Shown: one piece after another, positions 8,362 to 16,506 of the stretch
How the letters are laid out: every line of letters begins with the position of its first letter
Numbering within the stretch: position 1 is the first letter of the stretch
Source of the DNA: Candidatus Rifleibacteriota bacterium
Lineage (GTDB): Bacteria > Riflebacteria > Ozemobacteria > Ozemobacterales > Ozemobacteraceae
Direction of reading: 5' to 3'
NCBI GenBank assembly: GCA_029564115.1
Contig: JAKQQP010000475.1
Location: 1-36,372 of the forward strand
DNA length: 36,372 nucleotides
The notes under the pieces: model-generated
Databases searched by the model: none
What the model was told of the DNA's origin: nothing
The model's input: the letters and a program-made list of their open reading frames with translations, nothing else
Made by a program: the position numbers and the translations under genes

Positions 8362-11018
8362 CTGACCTTTTCAACTCCATTTTTAACAAGAACCGCAACC
8401 GGAAATTCATGCAGCAGCGCCTTTATTTTATGGGTACCGTCGTGACAGATTGCCCCGGTGAACACATTCTGCCATTCGCCCTCGCCAAGAATTACACGAG
8501 TGTTATCCCATTGATTTTTGGGTTCAAAATGCTGCAGGGGAACAACCACCAGTATTTTTCGGCCACGTTCAAAAGCAACGACATTATCAGAACAGCTGCC
8601 GAGTATTTCCACCGGTCTGTAGCTGTCTGGCTCATTCAAAACCGGAAATTTTCGCCGCAATTCGAGCAGCTTCTTTATTACAAATAACTTTGGCAAACCC
8701 TCTTCGTAAGTTTGTAAAATATCTCGAAAATCACAGTTTTCAACTTTTCGCAGTAAAAGCTGCATTTGTCGAAAATCGACCGGCCGGCGGTTGTCCGGGT
8801 CGACGAGGCTGTTATCCCATATTTCATTCCCCTGGTAAATGTCAGGCAAGCCCGGCACAGTCAATTTCAACGTCAACTGCGACAGCGAATTAAATCGCCC
8901 CGGTATAATCAATGGTCTGACAAACTCCTCAAAAGATGCAACAAAATCAGTGTCATCAAAAATTCTACTGATAAACAATTTAAGATCTTCTTCGAACTTA
9001 TTATTCTGACGAGCCCAGCTTGAATGAACTTTCGCCTCTCTTACGGCTTTTTCCATGTAAGAAGTTACGCGCTGCAGGCTTATCGGCCACGTGCCAACAA
9101 GTGTCTGGTAAAAAAGATATTCAGTATTGGCATCCAGAATACTTCCAACTTTATATTTTCGATTCATCCCCATCCATTTTTTGACAGTATCGAACCACCT
9201 GTCCGGAATTTCGCTGAGAAGATTCAGCCGGGCACGAACATCTTCACTGCGCTTGGTGTCGTGAGTTGAAGTGGCTAACATTGTCAGCGGCCATTTTTTG
9301 GCAACATTCTCGCACCATCGATGAAATTCAATTACAGAAACATGCGGCGAAAAAGGGTGTCCACCAACCTCATTAACTGAAATAAGCGGGTTATAAATAT
9401 AAAACAGGGTATCTTCAAGACTTTTTGCCATCACCGGCCCGGTAAACTGCTGGAATCTTCTGACAAAAAGACTTTCTCTTTCTCCACGAAGCTTCAACAA
9501 AAAAATATCAGCAAGAAAGTCGAATATATAGTCTCCGTGATCAGGTCGACGGGTTTTGGCAAGCTTAATGGCTGCCTGAATGTTTTCTCTGTCAGCATGG
9601 CTTACCTGGCCGGTTTCCGGCTGAATATAAGTTCGGTATACAGAAAAAGCAGCGGCAACTTCTGTAACTGCCTGCGATAGCTGAATTGAAGAGAAATCAC
9701 GGTATCGGCGGTGATTTTCACATATTTGAGCCAGGTCGCTTACCAAACGGTTGATTTCGCTGCTTAAAAGATCTTTGATCACTCTGATTTTTTTCTGATG
9801 CACAAATTCGTCGTAGACAACCCGATCCCCAACAATCTGCTGCCAGTTATGCTGCAGTTTTTTCAATCCCTCCGGGTTGATAAACAAACCGTTCACCATA
9901 TTAAGAAAATCGTAGCCGGTAGTGCCGGTAACCGGCCAGACAGTGTTGAGCTCTTCGCCACGAGCGAGAATTTTTTCTGCAAAAATTAAAGATTCAGGGC
10001 AAGAGCGGCGCAGGTGAAAAAAATAAGCCGACGGATCGAACATGCCATCCGAGTGATCAACACGAAAGCCATCTATTTTTCCGGCCTTCTCCAATTGAAA
10101 GACCAGTCTGTGGGCATCTTCAAAAACCTGCTCTTCTTCAATTCTAAGGCCTACCAAAGAATTTATATTGAAAAAGCGCCGATAACCAACCTGATATTTA
10201 GAAAGTTGCCAGAATGCCAGCTTGTAATTCTGCTGGCCGATAAGTTCATCGAGCAAATCATAATCGTCATTTATCGAATCGACAGCCGCATTCACCGCCC
10301 CTATAAATTCAAGATTTCCACAATAAAACTTGAGCATATCGTTCAAAACTGCCTTGTCGCGCATTCTTCTGTTGATTTTTTCAACATCGCGTGAGGCAGC
10401 ATGCGGAAGAGCATAAAATGCGTCGGCCATAAAACCCAGCTCTCTCAAACCGCTTTGCTTAAAGGCCATGTCAAGAATGATGGCTATAGAACGCGGAGCC
10501 ACCGGAAAAATATGATCATAATAGTTCAGAGTGAATCGTCCAAAATCATGTTTGAGCTTGAATTCTCCAGCTTCTAAAACAATACCGTAATGATCGCCAA
10601 GAACAGGCAAAAGAATAAGGTTGCTGAAATGCTCAGATTCAAGACCCCAGTCAACATCAAAATACCGGGCAAAATTGCTTGAAGGGCCGTTTTCAAGAAC
10701 ATCCCACCACCATGGGTTTTCTGAGGCGCAAAGAGCCATGTGATTGGGTACAATGTCGAGAATGACGCCCATGCCAATTTCGTGGAGTTTTGCCACAAAA
10801 TCGTCAAATGCGGTAAATCCCCCCAGCTCTGCATTCAAGCGACTGTGATCAACGACGTCATAACCATGATCACTGCCTTTTACTGCCTGCAGACAAGGCG
10901 AAAGGTACAGATGACTGATCCCCAAAGAATGAAAATACTGAATGAATTCTTTCGCTTCAGTAAAACCAAACCCAGATCTCAGCTGAAGGCGATAAGTCGC
11001 CACAGGAGTGAATTTCAT
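8358..11018 (-). CDS. treY: Malto-oligosyltrehalose synthase
   Basis: Isomerises the reducing-end glucose linkage of alpha-1,4-glucans from alpha-1,4 to alpha-1,1. At 886 residues it falls in the usual TreY range. Conserved blocks: ATYRLQLRSGFGF at the N-terminus, LYLSPCLQAVKGSDHGYDV, DIVPNHMA, catalytic D321 in DGFRVDHSDG, acid/base E348 in FAEKILARGEEL followed by WPVTGTTGYDF, and STHDTKRSEDVRAR, which is very characteristic. A GGGAGGG-like ribosome site precedes the ATG. It lies 35 bases downstream of the IIB gene on the same strand. Confidence 0.96.
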   Translation of the reverse strand: MKFTPVATYRLQLRSGFGFTEAKEFIQYFHSLGISHLYLSPCLQAVKGSDHGYDVVDHSRLNAELGGFTAFDDFVAKLHEIGMGVILDIVPNHMALCASENPWWWDVLENGPSSNFARYFDVDWGLESEHFSNLILLPVLGDHYGIVLEAGEFKLKHDFGRFTLNYYDHIFPVAPRSIAIILDMAFKQSGLRELGFMADAFYALPHAASRDVEKINRRMRDKAVLNDMLKFYCGNLEFIGAVNAAVDSINDDYDLLDELIGQQNYKLAFWQLSKYQVGYRRFFNINSLVGLRIEEEQVFEDAHRLVFQLEKAGKIDGFRVDHSDGMFDPSAYFFHLRRSCPESLIFAEKILARGEELNTVWPVTGTTGYDFLNMVNGLFINPEGLKKLQHNWQQIVGDRVVYDEFVHQKKIRVIKDLLSSEINRLVSDLAQICENHRRYRDFSSIQLSQAVTEVAAAFSVYRTYIQPETGQVSHADRENIQAAIKLAKTRRPDHGDYIFDFLADIFLLKLRGERESLFVRRFQQFTGPVMAKSLEDTLFYIYNPLISVNEVGGHPFSPHVSVIEFHRWCENVAKKWPLTMLATSTHDTKRSEDVRARLNLLSEIPDRWFDTVKKWMGMNRKYKVGSILDANTEYLFYQTLVGTWPISLQRVTSYMEKAVREAKVHSSWARQNNKFEEDLKLFISRIFDDTDFVASFEEFVRPLIIPGRFNSLSQLTLKLTVPGLPDIYQGNEIWDNSLVDPDNRRPVDFRQMQLLLRKVENCDFRDILQTYEEGLPKLFVIKKLLELRRKFPVLNEPDSYRPVEILGSCSDNVVAFERGRKILVVVPLQHFEPKNQWDNTRVILGEGEWQNVFTGAICHDGTHKIKALLHEFPVAVLVKNGVEKVR

Positions 11019-11053
11019 TCGATTTCCCTCCCCTCTCTCATGGCAAAAACTTT

Positions 11054-11500
11054 TTATTCTGCGAGAAGTTTTTGCATCGCAAGCTCGTATTGGCTTGCAT
11101 CAAAGCCAATTACGATATGTATTATTTCTCCATCGCAAATCATTACCCCTCTCGCTCCGGTGTTTATAAGTTCTTCTCGGTCGAGCCAATCTTTATTGCG
11201 TAATTTTATGCGCAGCCTGGTTGCAGCACAGGAAGAAACCGACAATATATTTTCACTGCCACCAAGGGCGATCAACCATTTCTCACATCTGGCAAGAATT
11301 AGAGGGTCAGTTTCCAGTGAAGGCGAATCTTCGCAATTTGCTTCGGGCAATACCACTTCGTCTTCTATATCAACGGGCTTTTCAGCAGTTTTCTGCGTTA
11401 CTGAATTATCGTCTTCTTGAATCGACACTGCATTTTGCGACTCAACAGCCCCGCCAACCTTTTTCAACGCCGAGAACAAATTACTGAAAATTTTCTTCAT
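11054..11500 (-). CDS. Stand-alone PTS EIIB-like protein (glucose family)
   Basis: Small soluble protein of 148 residues. The first ~70 residues are an acidic, low-complexity region. The rest is a glucose-family IIB domain: ALGGSENILSVSSC, then TRLRIKL, then GARGVMICDGEIIHIVIG. In the family the phosphorylated cysteine lies in C-x-T-R-L. Here the sequence is C-A-A-T-R-L, one residue longer, so Cys91 is displaced relative to TRLR. No IIC permease is present. The ATG at 11500 was chosen over a TTG at 11524; either way the start overlaps the end of the IIA/EI-like gene. The context suggests a regulatory rather than a transport role. Confidence 0.8.
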   Translation of the reverse strand: MKKIFSNLFSALKKVGGAVESQNAVSIQEDDNSVTQKTAEKPVDIEDEVVLPEANCEDSPSLETDPLILARCEKWLIALGGSENILSVSSCAATRLRIKLRNKDWLDREELINTGARGVMICDGEIIHIVIGFDASQYELAMQKLLAE

Positions 11501-13454
11501 CAGGCTTCGCCACTCTTTCTTCAATCAGTTTTTTAAATGCCTGGCGCACAGAGACAGCATCGCTCATTCTGACAGCTTCGCGCACCAGTCTGACACATTT
11601 TGCTTCAGACAAACGGCGAGCGATGTCCTTAACAGTCGAAACGGCCGAAACATTGAGACTCAATTTATTGATTCCCATGCCGATGAGGGCGGCAATGCCC
11701 TCAATATCAGCTGCAAGAGCACCACAGGCACTTACTTCAATTTTCCGTTTGCGAGCAGCTTCGGCAACTATGGTCATCAGACGCAACACGGCCGGATGCA
11801 TGGGGTCCAGCTGCCCCCCAATTTGGGGGTGATTACGATCGATCGCCATTGCATATTGGGCGAGATCACCTGTTTCGATCACAAAAAAATCTGTTTCTGC
11901 GGCAAAAACGTCGGCAAGAAGAGCAGCCGAGGGTATTTCCATTACAACTCCTGATTTTACGGGTGTAACGCCTATCTCCCCTGCAGCGCGGCACAAAAGT
12001 TCAGCAGCCTGACGCAGCTCAGAGATATCGGCAATCATTGGAAAGGCTACCCTGACATCAAATTTTTGAGATACCCGCAAAATAGCACGCAATTGAGTGA
12101 CAAATATTTCTGGTCGATTCAGACTGGCTCTGATGCCCTTCTGGCCAAGAGCGGGATTATTTTCTTCAGAAACCACCAGGCAAGGTGGGATTTTACCGTC
12201 GATATCAAGCGTTTTGATAATTATCGGTTTGTCTTTGGCCATGGTCTCGGCGATTTCGAGGTAAGCTCTGTACTGCTCGTCTTCGGTCGGGGCAACGACA
12301 CGATTCACGAACAGAAATTCGGAACGCAGCAGACCTATACCAGCAAACCCAGAATTGGCCGACTGCTTCGCCGAAGAAATATCGCCAATATCAGCAAAAA
12401 CTTTGATTACAACGCCATCTGTGGTCGCAACAGGTTCTTCGACACCAGGCGCGGTCTGACTTTCTTCCCCAGACTGGGTTTGTTCGGCATAAAAGTCTTC
12501 TTCGACTGAAAGCTCGTGGACTTCGCTGAGATCAAATTCATTTTCTTCGATAGAAAAGAGAATTCGCAACACTCTTTTGCCAACATTGAGCAAATACCTG
12601 GCTCGCCTGGCAAACACTCTGTCGTTAAGCGTTTGAAGCTTTTCAGCGTAGTTGTTAAAGGCTCTGTTCCAGGCGTATGGTGCGCTTTTACCAGAAATTA
12701 TGGAGCGTTCAACGAGTTTAAGAAGCTCCGGGTCGTCGAGAAGCTCTACCTGAGCCGCAAATACAGCCGCTTTTTCATGGTTTCCTGCCCGTTTCAACTT
12801 GTCTTCAATGGCTGACAACTGCAGTGTTGCCCGTTTGATAGCGTTATTGAACTCTGACTGCTCAAACTTATTGCCCCGGCCATCTTCAACAATATTGAAT
12901 TTTTCGGGCTTTAACACGGCTGCCTGAACAGTATTTCGCGGTTCATGAATCTCAAAAGTCTGTCTGGCAACCTGTGCCGGGATCACAGAAAAAATAACGT
13001 CAGTTCCGGCATCGACGCTACCGCTATTTTTGACAATACCACTGACAGAATCTGGGTTTGCAATAACAATCTGTGTCAAAAGACTTTTGGAATTCGTTGC
13101 CACAAAATCAGCATCGAATTTTATCAATTCCTGGCCGACAGCAACCATCTCGCCCTCTTTTACGAGAGCTTCGAACCCGTTGCCTTCGAGTTTAACCGTA
13201 TCCAGACCAATATGAACAAGTATTTCGATTCCGTGCGGGGTCTTTATGGTGAGGGAATGAGCCGACTTGTGCAGTTGTAAAATTTCGCCGGCAACCGGAG
13301 CCTTGAGAACAGCGCTCACCGGATCGATGGCCAACCCGTCACCAGCAAGTTTTTGTGCGAGGATGGTGTCCGGGAAAGTTTCTATTTCCGTTATAAAACC
13401 GGAGAGAGGTGCAATTATCTCGAGACGCTCTGCAAAAACTTTTTCACTCATCAT
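11481..13454 (-). CDS. Chimeric PTS protein: intact EIIA-Glc fused to EI lacking the phosphohistidine domain
   Basis: 657-residue protein. Residues about 8-157 are a complete IIA-Glc domain with both active-site histidines (H66 in SAHSLTI; H81 in ILVHIGLDT). No HPr domain follows. Residues about 190-300 match the HPr-binding helical domain of EI (AAQVELLDDPEL ... RVLRIL). EI then normally continues into its swivel domain with GGxTSH; here that whole domain is replaced by about 45 acidic residues. Residues about 345-657 are the PEP-binding barrel (GIGLLRSEFLF, FPMIADISEL, MEIPSAA, SACGALAADIEG). Conserved Arg and Asn positions are changed: K414 (R332 in E. coli EI), K439 (R358), G529 (N454), A579 (E504). 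R377, E506, D530 and C577 remain. Autophosphorylation from PEP looks impossible. First gene of the trehalose operon; GGAG precedes the ATG ATG start. Confidence 0.85.
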   Translation of the reverse strand: MMSEKVFAERLEIIAPLSGFITEIETFPDTILAQKLAGDGLAIDPVSAVLKAPVAGEILQLHKSAHSLTIKTPHGIEILVHIGLDTVKLEGNGFEALVKEGEMVAVGQELIKFDADFVATNSKSLLTQIVIANPDSVSGIVKNSGSVDAGTDVIFSVIPAQVARQTFEIHEPRNTVQAAVLKPEKFNIVEDGRGNKFEQSEFNNAIKRATLQLSAIEDKLKRAGNHEKAAVFAAQVELLDDPELLKLVERSIISGKSAPYAWNRAFNNYAEKLQTLNDRVFARRARYLLNVGKRVLRILFSIEENEFDLSEVHELSVEEDFYAEQTQSGEESQTAPGVEEPVATTDGVVIKVFADIGDISSAKQSANSGFAGIGLLRSEFLFVNRVVAPTEDEQYRAYLEIAETMAKDKPIIIKTLDIDGKIPPCLVVSEENNPALGQKGIRASLNRPEIFVTQLRAILRVSQKFDVRVAFPMIADISELRQAAELLCRAAGEIGVTPVKSGVVMEIPSAALLADVFAAETDFFVIETGDLAQYAMAIDRNHPQIGGQLDPMHPAVLRLMTIVAEAARKRKIEVSACGALAADIEGIAALIGMGINKLSLNVSAVSTVKDIARRLSEAKCVRLVREAVRMSDAVSVRQAFKKLIEERVAKPDEENFQ

Positions 13455-13546
13455 GGTGCTCCACGTTTATTTATCTGAACCATGGTAACAGAGAAAATTC
13501 AAAGTTTCCAGAAAAGCGTAGCGGCAAAAGAAGTTTAAAGAACAAT

Positions 13547-13576
13547 GAGATTGCTTCGCTTGCGCTCGAAATGACA
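13547..13576. repeat. Single-arm copy of the dispersed repeat
   Basis: This 30-base segment closely matches the right arm of the palindromic element at 1769-1797: same GAGAT..GCTTCGCTT core and ATGACA end. It lies between the rplL terminator and the PTS-like gene, 12 kb from the other copy. The opposite arm is missing or degraded. Confidence 0.65.
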
Positions 13577-13612
13577 GAAAAAAAACACCCCGGCGGACCG
13601 GGGTGTTTTTTT
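13577..13612 (-). terminator. Intrinsic terminator of the ribosomal protein operon
   Basis: A perfect 10-bp stem (AACACCCCGG paired with CCGGGGTGTT) with a 4-base loop at 13584-13607. It is flanked by a run of eight or nine A on the left and six or more T on the right, so it can act on both strands. It lies just after the rplL stop (13628) and separates the ribosomal operon from the PTS/trehalose operon. Confidence 0.92.
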
Positions 13613-13627
13613 GAGAGCTGGAGCTGA

Positions 13628-13987
13628 TTACTTGAGGGCAACCTTGGCGCCGGCTTCTTCGAGTTTCTTTTTCATCATTTCGGCATCAGCTTTGGTGAGG
13701 CCTTCTTTGAGGGTCTTCGGAACTGCATCTACCAGGTCTTTGGCTTCTTTGAGGCCCATACCGGTCAATTCGCGAACGACTTTGATAACGTTGATCTTGT
13801 TAGCACCGTTGTTTTCGATGACGACGTCAAATTCGTCTTTTTCAGCAGCGGCGGCTACGGGGCCGGCAGCTACCATAACGGGGGCAGCGGCGGTTACGTC
13901 GAATTTTTCTTCGATAGCTTTAACAAGTTCAGAAAGTTCGAGAACGGTCATCTTTTCGATAGACTCGAGAATCTGTTCTTTAGTCAT
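13628..13987 (-). CDS. rplL: 50S ribosomal protein L7/L12
   Basis: Stalk protein of the large ribosomal subunit, 119 residues, present as dimers bound to L10 and recruiting translation GTPases. The N-terminal dimerisation domain ([25 protein letters not shown]) is followed by an Ala/Gly/Val hinge (about 33-50) and the conserved C-terminal domain EFDVVI...[30 protein letters not shown] eight bases upstream sets the ATG. Last gene of the rplKAJL block, 43 bases after rplJ. Confidence 0.98.
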   Translation of the reverse strand: MTKEQILESIEKMTVLELSELVKAIEEKFDVTAAAPVMVAAGPVAAAAEKDEFDVVIENNGANKINVIKVVRELTGMGLKEAKDLVDAVPKTLKEGLTKADAEMMKKKLEEAGAKVALK

Positions 13988-14030
13988 TTTATAAACTCCT
14001 TATAAGTCTTATGCAAAAATCAGGTTATAA

Positions 14031-14555
14031 TCAGGCAGCGGGGGCTTCGGCCGGAGCAGCACCAGTAGCTTCTTCTCTTTTCTTGCGAAGAGAGTCGAGA
14101 ACGCCGGCGAGTTTGCGGATCGGGCCCTGAACTGCGGAAGCGACCATAGCATAAAGTTCTTTGCGGCCGGGGATTTTGGAAAGGGCAGTCAGCTGATTGA
14201 CATCAAGCGTCTGACCATCCATGAAACCAGCTTTGAAAGTGAACTTTTTGGCCTTGTCAGCAAAGTCGAACAGAGCTTTAACGGGGGCGATGGGGTCGTT
14301 GTAACCAAAAGTTACAGCGGTATTACCCTTCATGTGACCTTCGAGCTCTTTCATCGGGGTATTGTGCAGAGCGCGGCAGAGCAGAGTGTTTTTAACGACT
14401 CTCATTTCAGAACCGGTTTCACGCACAGCTTTGCGCAGAGCGGTAATTTCAGAGACTTTAACGCCTTCACAGCTAGCGAGAACAACTACCTGAGCTTTAG
14501 CGAGCTTTTCCTGAAATTCTTTTACGTAGGCTTCTTTTTTGGAAATATCTTTCAA
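14031..14555 (-). CDS. rplJ: 50S ribosomal protein L10
   Basis: Stalk base protein that anchors L7/L12 dimers on 23S rRNA and represses its own operon. The N-terminal rRNA-binding part has VVKNTLLCRAL, and a C-terminal helix rich in Ala, Lys and Glu binds L7/L12. The start is unusual. A GTG at 14564 is fused to the AAGGAGG and cannot use it. A TTG at 14555 lies eight bases after AAGGAGG and gives MKDISKKEAYVKEF, so I chose TTG. Preceded by an L10 leader with a terminator. Confidence 0.95.
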   Translation of the reverse strand: MKDISKKEAYVKEFQEKLAKAQVVVLASCEGVKVSEITALRKAVRETGSEMRVVKNTLLCRALHNTPMKELEGHMKGNTAVTFGYNDPIAPVKALFDFADKAKKFTFKAGFMDGQTLDVNQLTALSKIPGRKELYAMVASAVQGPIRKLAGVLDSLRKKREEATGAAPAEAPAA

Positions 14556-14564
14556 TGTTTTCAC

Positions 14565-14712
14565 CTCCTTGAGGGGGGATAAAAAAACCGTTTCCGGCCA
14601 GAAACCGGAAACGGTTCGATAATAATATCGTACTGTTATCCAGTCTCGGCAGGGAGGCGGTTAAGCCAATTACACATTGACCTGCGGTCTTCGACCAGTT
14701 TCAGTCAGAATC
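14565..14712 (-). promoter_or_regulatory. L10 leader (ribosomal protein autoregulatory RNA)
   Basis: The 151-base gap between rplA and rplJ contains, on the minus strand, the motif CCTGCCGAGAC preceded by CTTAACC and base-paired flanks. This matches the core of the L10(L7/L12)-binding leader described in B. subtilis and other bacteria. It ends in the terminator hairpin at 14581-14616, just before the rplJ ribosome site. In the known mechanism, excess L10-L7/L12 complex binds the leader and lowers rplJL expression. Recognised by motif and position, not by a covariance search. Confidence 0.75.
14581..14616 (-). terminator. Attenuator hairpin upstream of rplJ
   Basis: A perfect 12-bp stem (AACCGTTTCCGG / CCGGAAACGGTT), 7-base loop, then seven T on the minus strand. 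It lies between the L10 leader core and the rplJ ribosome site, so it is best read as a regulated attenuator that lets rplJL be controlled apart from rplKA. Confidence 0.85.
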
Positions 14713-14715
14713 AGA

Positions 14716-15432
14716 TCAGGAAGAAACCTTTTCTGATTCAGCGCGAGCTTCGTTCACATCAACGTCATAACCGGGGCCCATTGTAGAGCTGAGAGTTACA
14801 GACTTGATGTAAGTGCCCTTGGCACCAGACGGTTTAGCTTTGTGAATCGCTTGAAAGAAGGCAAGGAAATTTTCTTTGAGCTTTTTGGCATCAAAAGAAG
14901 CTTTTCCAATGGCGGTATGAATGATACCAGCTTTTTCAACACGATACTGGAGTTTACCAGCTTTCAGTTCAGTAATAACCTTGGCTACATCCATGGTGAC
15001 GGTTCCAACTTTGGGGTTGGGCATCAGGTTGCGGGGGCCAAGAATTCTACCGAGCTTACCGACGAATCTCATCATGTCGGGTGTTGCAACGGCGGCATCA
15101 AAATCAACCCAGCCTCCTTCGATCTTGGCGACCAAATCTTCGGCGCCTACGAAGTCTGCTCCAGCTGCCTGTGCTTCCTGGGCTTTGGGACCGGCGGCGA
15201 AAACGACCACGCGGGTAGTTTTACCAGAACCATGCGGCAGAACACAGCTTCCGCGCAACTGCTGATCGGCGTATTTCGGGTCGAGCCCGGTGCGAACAGC
15301 TACATCGATGGATTCATCGAATTTGGCGGTGGCAGTCTTTTTAACTCTATCAAAAGCCTCTTCAACTGAATATACTTTCAGGTGAACCAGGTCCTTTTTA
15401 ATATTGTCATATCTTTTGGAGTGTTTCGGCAT
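14716..15432 (-). CDS. rplA: 50S ribosomal protein L1
   Basis: L1-stalk protein of the large subunit, 238 residues, the usual bacterial length. Recognisable blocks include [31 protein letters not shown] in the N-terminal half, the [21 protein letters not shown] signature in the middle, and [16 protein letters not shown] near the C-terminus. L1 also binds its own messenger in other bacteria. AGGAGGAAG lies about seven bases before the ATG. It follows rplK after 53 bases that contain a small hairpin. Confidence 0.98.
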   Translation of the reverse strand: MPKHSKRYDNIKKDLVHLKVYSVEEAFDRVKKTATAKFDESIDVAVRTGLDPKYADQQLRGSCVLPHGSGKTTRVVVFAAGPKAQEAQAAGADFVGAEDLVAKIEGGWVDFDAAVATPDMMRFVGKLGRILGPRNLMPNPKVGTVTMDVAKVITELKAGKLQYRVEKAGIIHTAIGKASFDAKKLKENFLAFFQAIHKAKPSGAKGTYIKSVTLSSTMGPGYDVDVNEARAESEKVSS

Positions 15433-15464
15433 CTTTGCTTCCTCCTTTCTTCGAGGGTAGAAGA

Positions 15465-15485
15465 GTCTACCACAGAGTGGCAGAC
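15465..15485 (-). other. Hairpin immediately after the rplK stop
   Basis: GTCTGCCAC and GTGGTAGAC can form a 9-bp stem (one G-T pair) with a 3-base loop, starting one base after the rplK stop codon. No T-run follows, so it is not a classic terminator. It may be an RNA processing or pausing element, or an L1 target; which one cannot be told from sequence. Confidence 0.4.
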
Positions 15486-15911
15486 TTAGTCAACGATTTC
15501 CATGCCCATACTGCGGGCAGTGCCTCTGACAACGTTCATAGCAGCTTCAAGAGAGGCGGCTGTGAGGTCAGGCATTTTGCGCTCAGCGATTTCTTTGATC
15601 TGAGCTTTGGTCACAGTGCCAACTTTGGTGCGACCGGGGGTCTGGTTGCCCTTGGGAATGCCAGCGGCTTTTTTCAGCAAGAACGATACAGGCGGTGTTT
15701 TGGTGATGAAAGTATAAGAACGGTCAGCAAATACAGAGATTTCGACCGGAATGATTGCATCGCCTTCTTTTGCCGTCTTGTAGTTAAAGTTCTTACAGAA
15801 GTCCATGATGTTAACACCATGCTGGCCAAGAGCGGGACCAACCGGGGGGGCTGGGTTTGCTTTGCCAGCCGGAATCTGCAATTTAACAACAGCTACTAAT
15901 TTCTTGGCCAT
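15486..15911 (-). CDS. rplK: 50S ribosomal protein L11
   Basis: Large-subunit protein at the GTPase-associated centre, where the 23S rRNA segment bound by thiostrepton lies. 141 residues, exactly the common length. The N-terminal domain has the conserved proline-rich block [24 protein letters not shown], and the C-terminal RNA-binding domain has [18 protein letters not shown] and ends in the [10 protein letters not shown] block. AAGGAG precedes the ATG. 40 bases after nusG, in the standard order nusG-rplK-rplA. Confidence 0.98.
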   Translation of the reverse strand: MAKKLVAVVKLQIPAGKANPAPPVGPALGQHGVNIMDFCKNFNYKTAKEGDAIIPVEISVFADRSYTFITKTPPVSFLLKKAAGIPKGNQTPGRTKVGTVTKAQIKEIAERKMPDLTAASLEAAMNVVRGTARSMGMEIVD

Positions 15912-15951
15912 AACTAAACTTAACTCCTTCTAAGAACGAATTCTTTAAATA

Positions 15952-16497
15952 TCAAGCTTCTTCAAGCTGAATGAGATCAACTTCAATCGCAGTATCACGA
16001 CCGAAGATAAAGACAAGAACCTTGGCCTTGCGCTTTTCCTGGTTGATCTCTTTGATAACACCGATAAAATCAGTGAAGGGACCGTCAATGATCTTGACCG
16101 TCTGACCTTCGGTAAACCCGATCGGGGTCATGGCTGCCGAGCGCTGCGGGCCAATGCCGGCTGCACGCAACACCGTCTGCACTTCTTTGTCGTGCAGGGG
16201 GGTCGGCTTGCTGCCAAGACCGACAAACCCGGTCACACCTGGGGTGTTTTTAACAACAGTCCAGGTATCGTCGTCCATGTCCATCTGGACCAGAACATAA
16301 CCAGGGTAGATTTTGCGGGTCTGGGTGACGCGCTCGCCATCCTGCACGCGTTCAGCGTTTTCTTCGGGGACGAGCACCTGGAAGATGCTGTCTTTTTTGC
16401 CGAGGAGCTCAACGCGGTTTTCAAGGTTCTTTTTAACCTTGTATTCTGAACCAGAGTTGGTATGGATTACATACCATTTTGCTTTTAGAATATCCAC
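15952..16497 (-). CDS. nusG: Transcription termination/antitermination protein NusG
   Basis: Binds RNA polymerase, suppresses pausing and links it to Rho or the ribosome. 181 residues. The N-terminal NGN domain begins KWYVIHTNSGSEYKVKKNLE and contains KIYPGYVLVQM and NTPGVTGFVG. The C-terminal KOW domain has FTEGQTVKIIDGPFTDFIGVI. The start is GTG at 16497, with AAGGG six bases upstream overlapping the secE stop region; nine bases separate the genes. The order secE-nusG-rplK is the near-universal one. Confidence 0.97.
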   Translation of the reverse strand: MDILKAKWYVIHTNSGSEYKVKKNLENRVELLGKKDSIFQVLVPEENAERVQDGERVTQTRKIYPGYVLVQMDMDDDTWTVVKNTPGVTGFVGLGSKPTPLHDKEVQTVLRAAGIGPQRSAAMTPIGFTEGQTVKIIDGPFTDFIGVIKEINQEKRKAKVLVFIFGRDTAIEVDLIQLEEA

Positions 16498-16506
16498 AAT
16501 AAACCC

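Noticed and set aside
11054..11500. Reading the IIB-like gene as part of a sugar transporter
   Set aside because: No IIC domain or gene nearby, and the cysteine motif is one residue too long.
12410..12560. Frameshift as the cause of the missing EI swivel domain
   Set aside because: The frame stays open through the region and the downstream barrel remains in frame with the upstream helical domain; no remnant of GGxTSH is visible in any frame.
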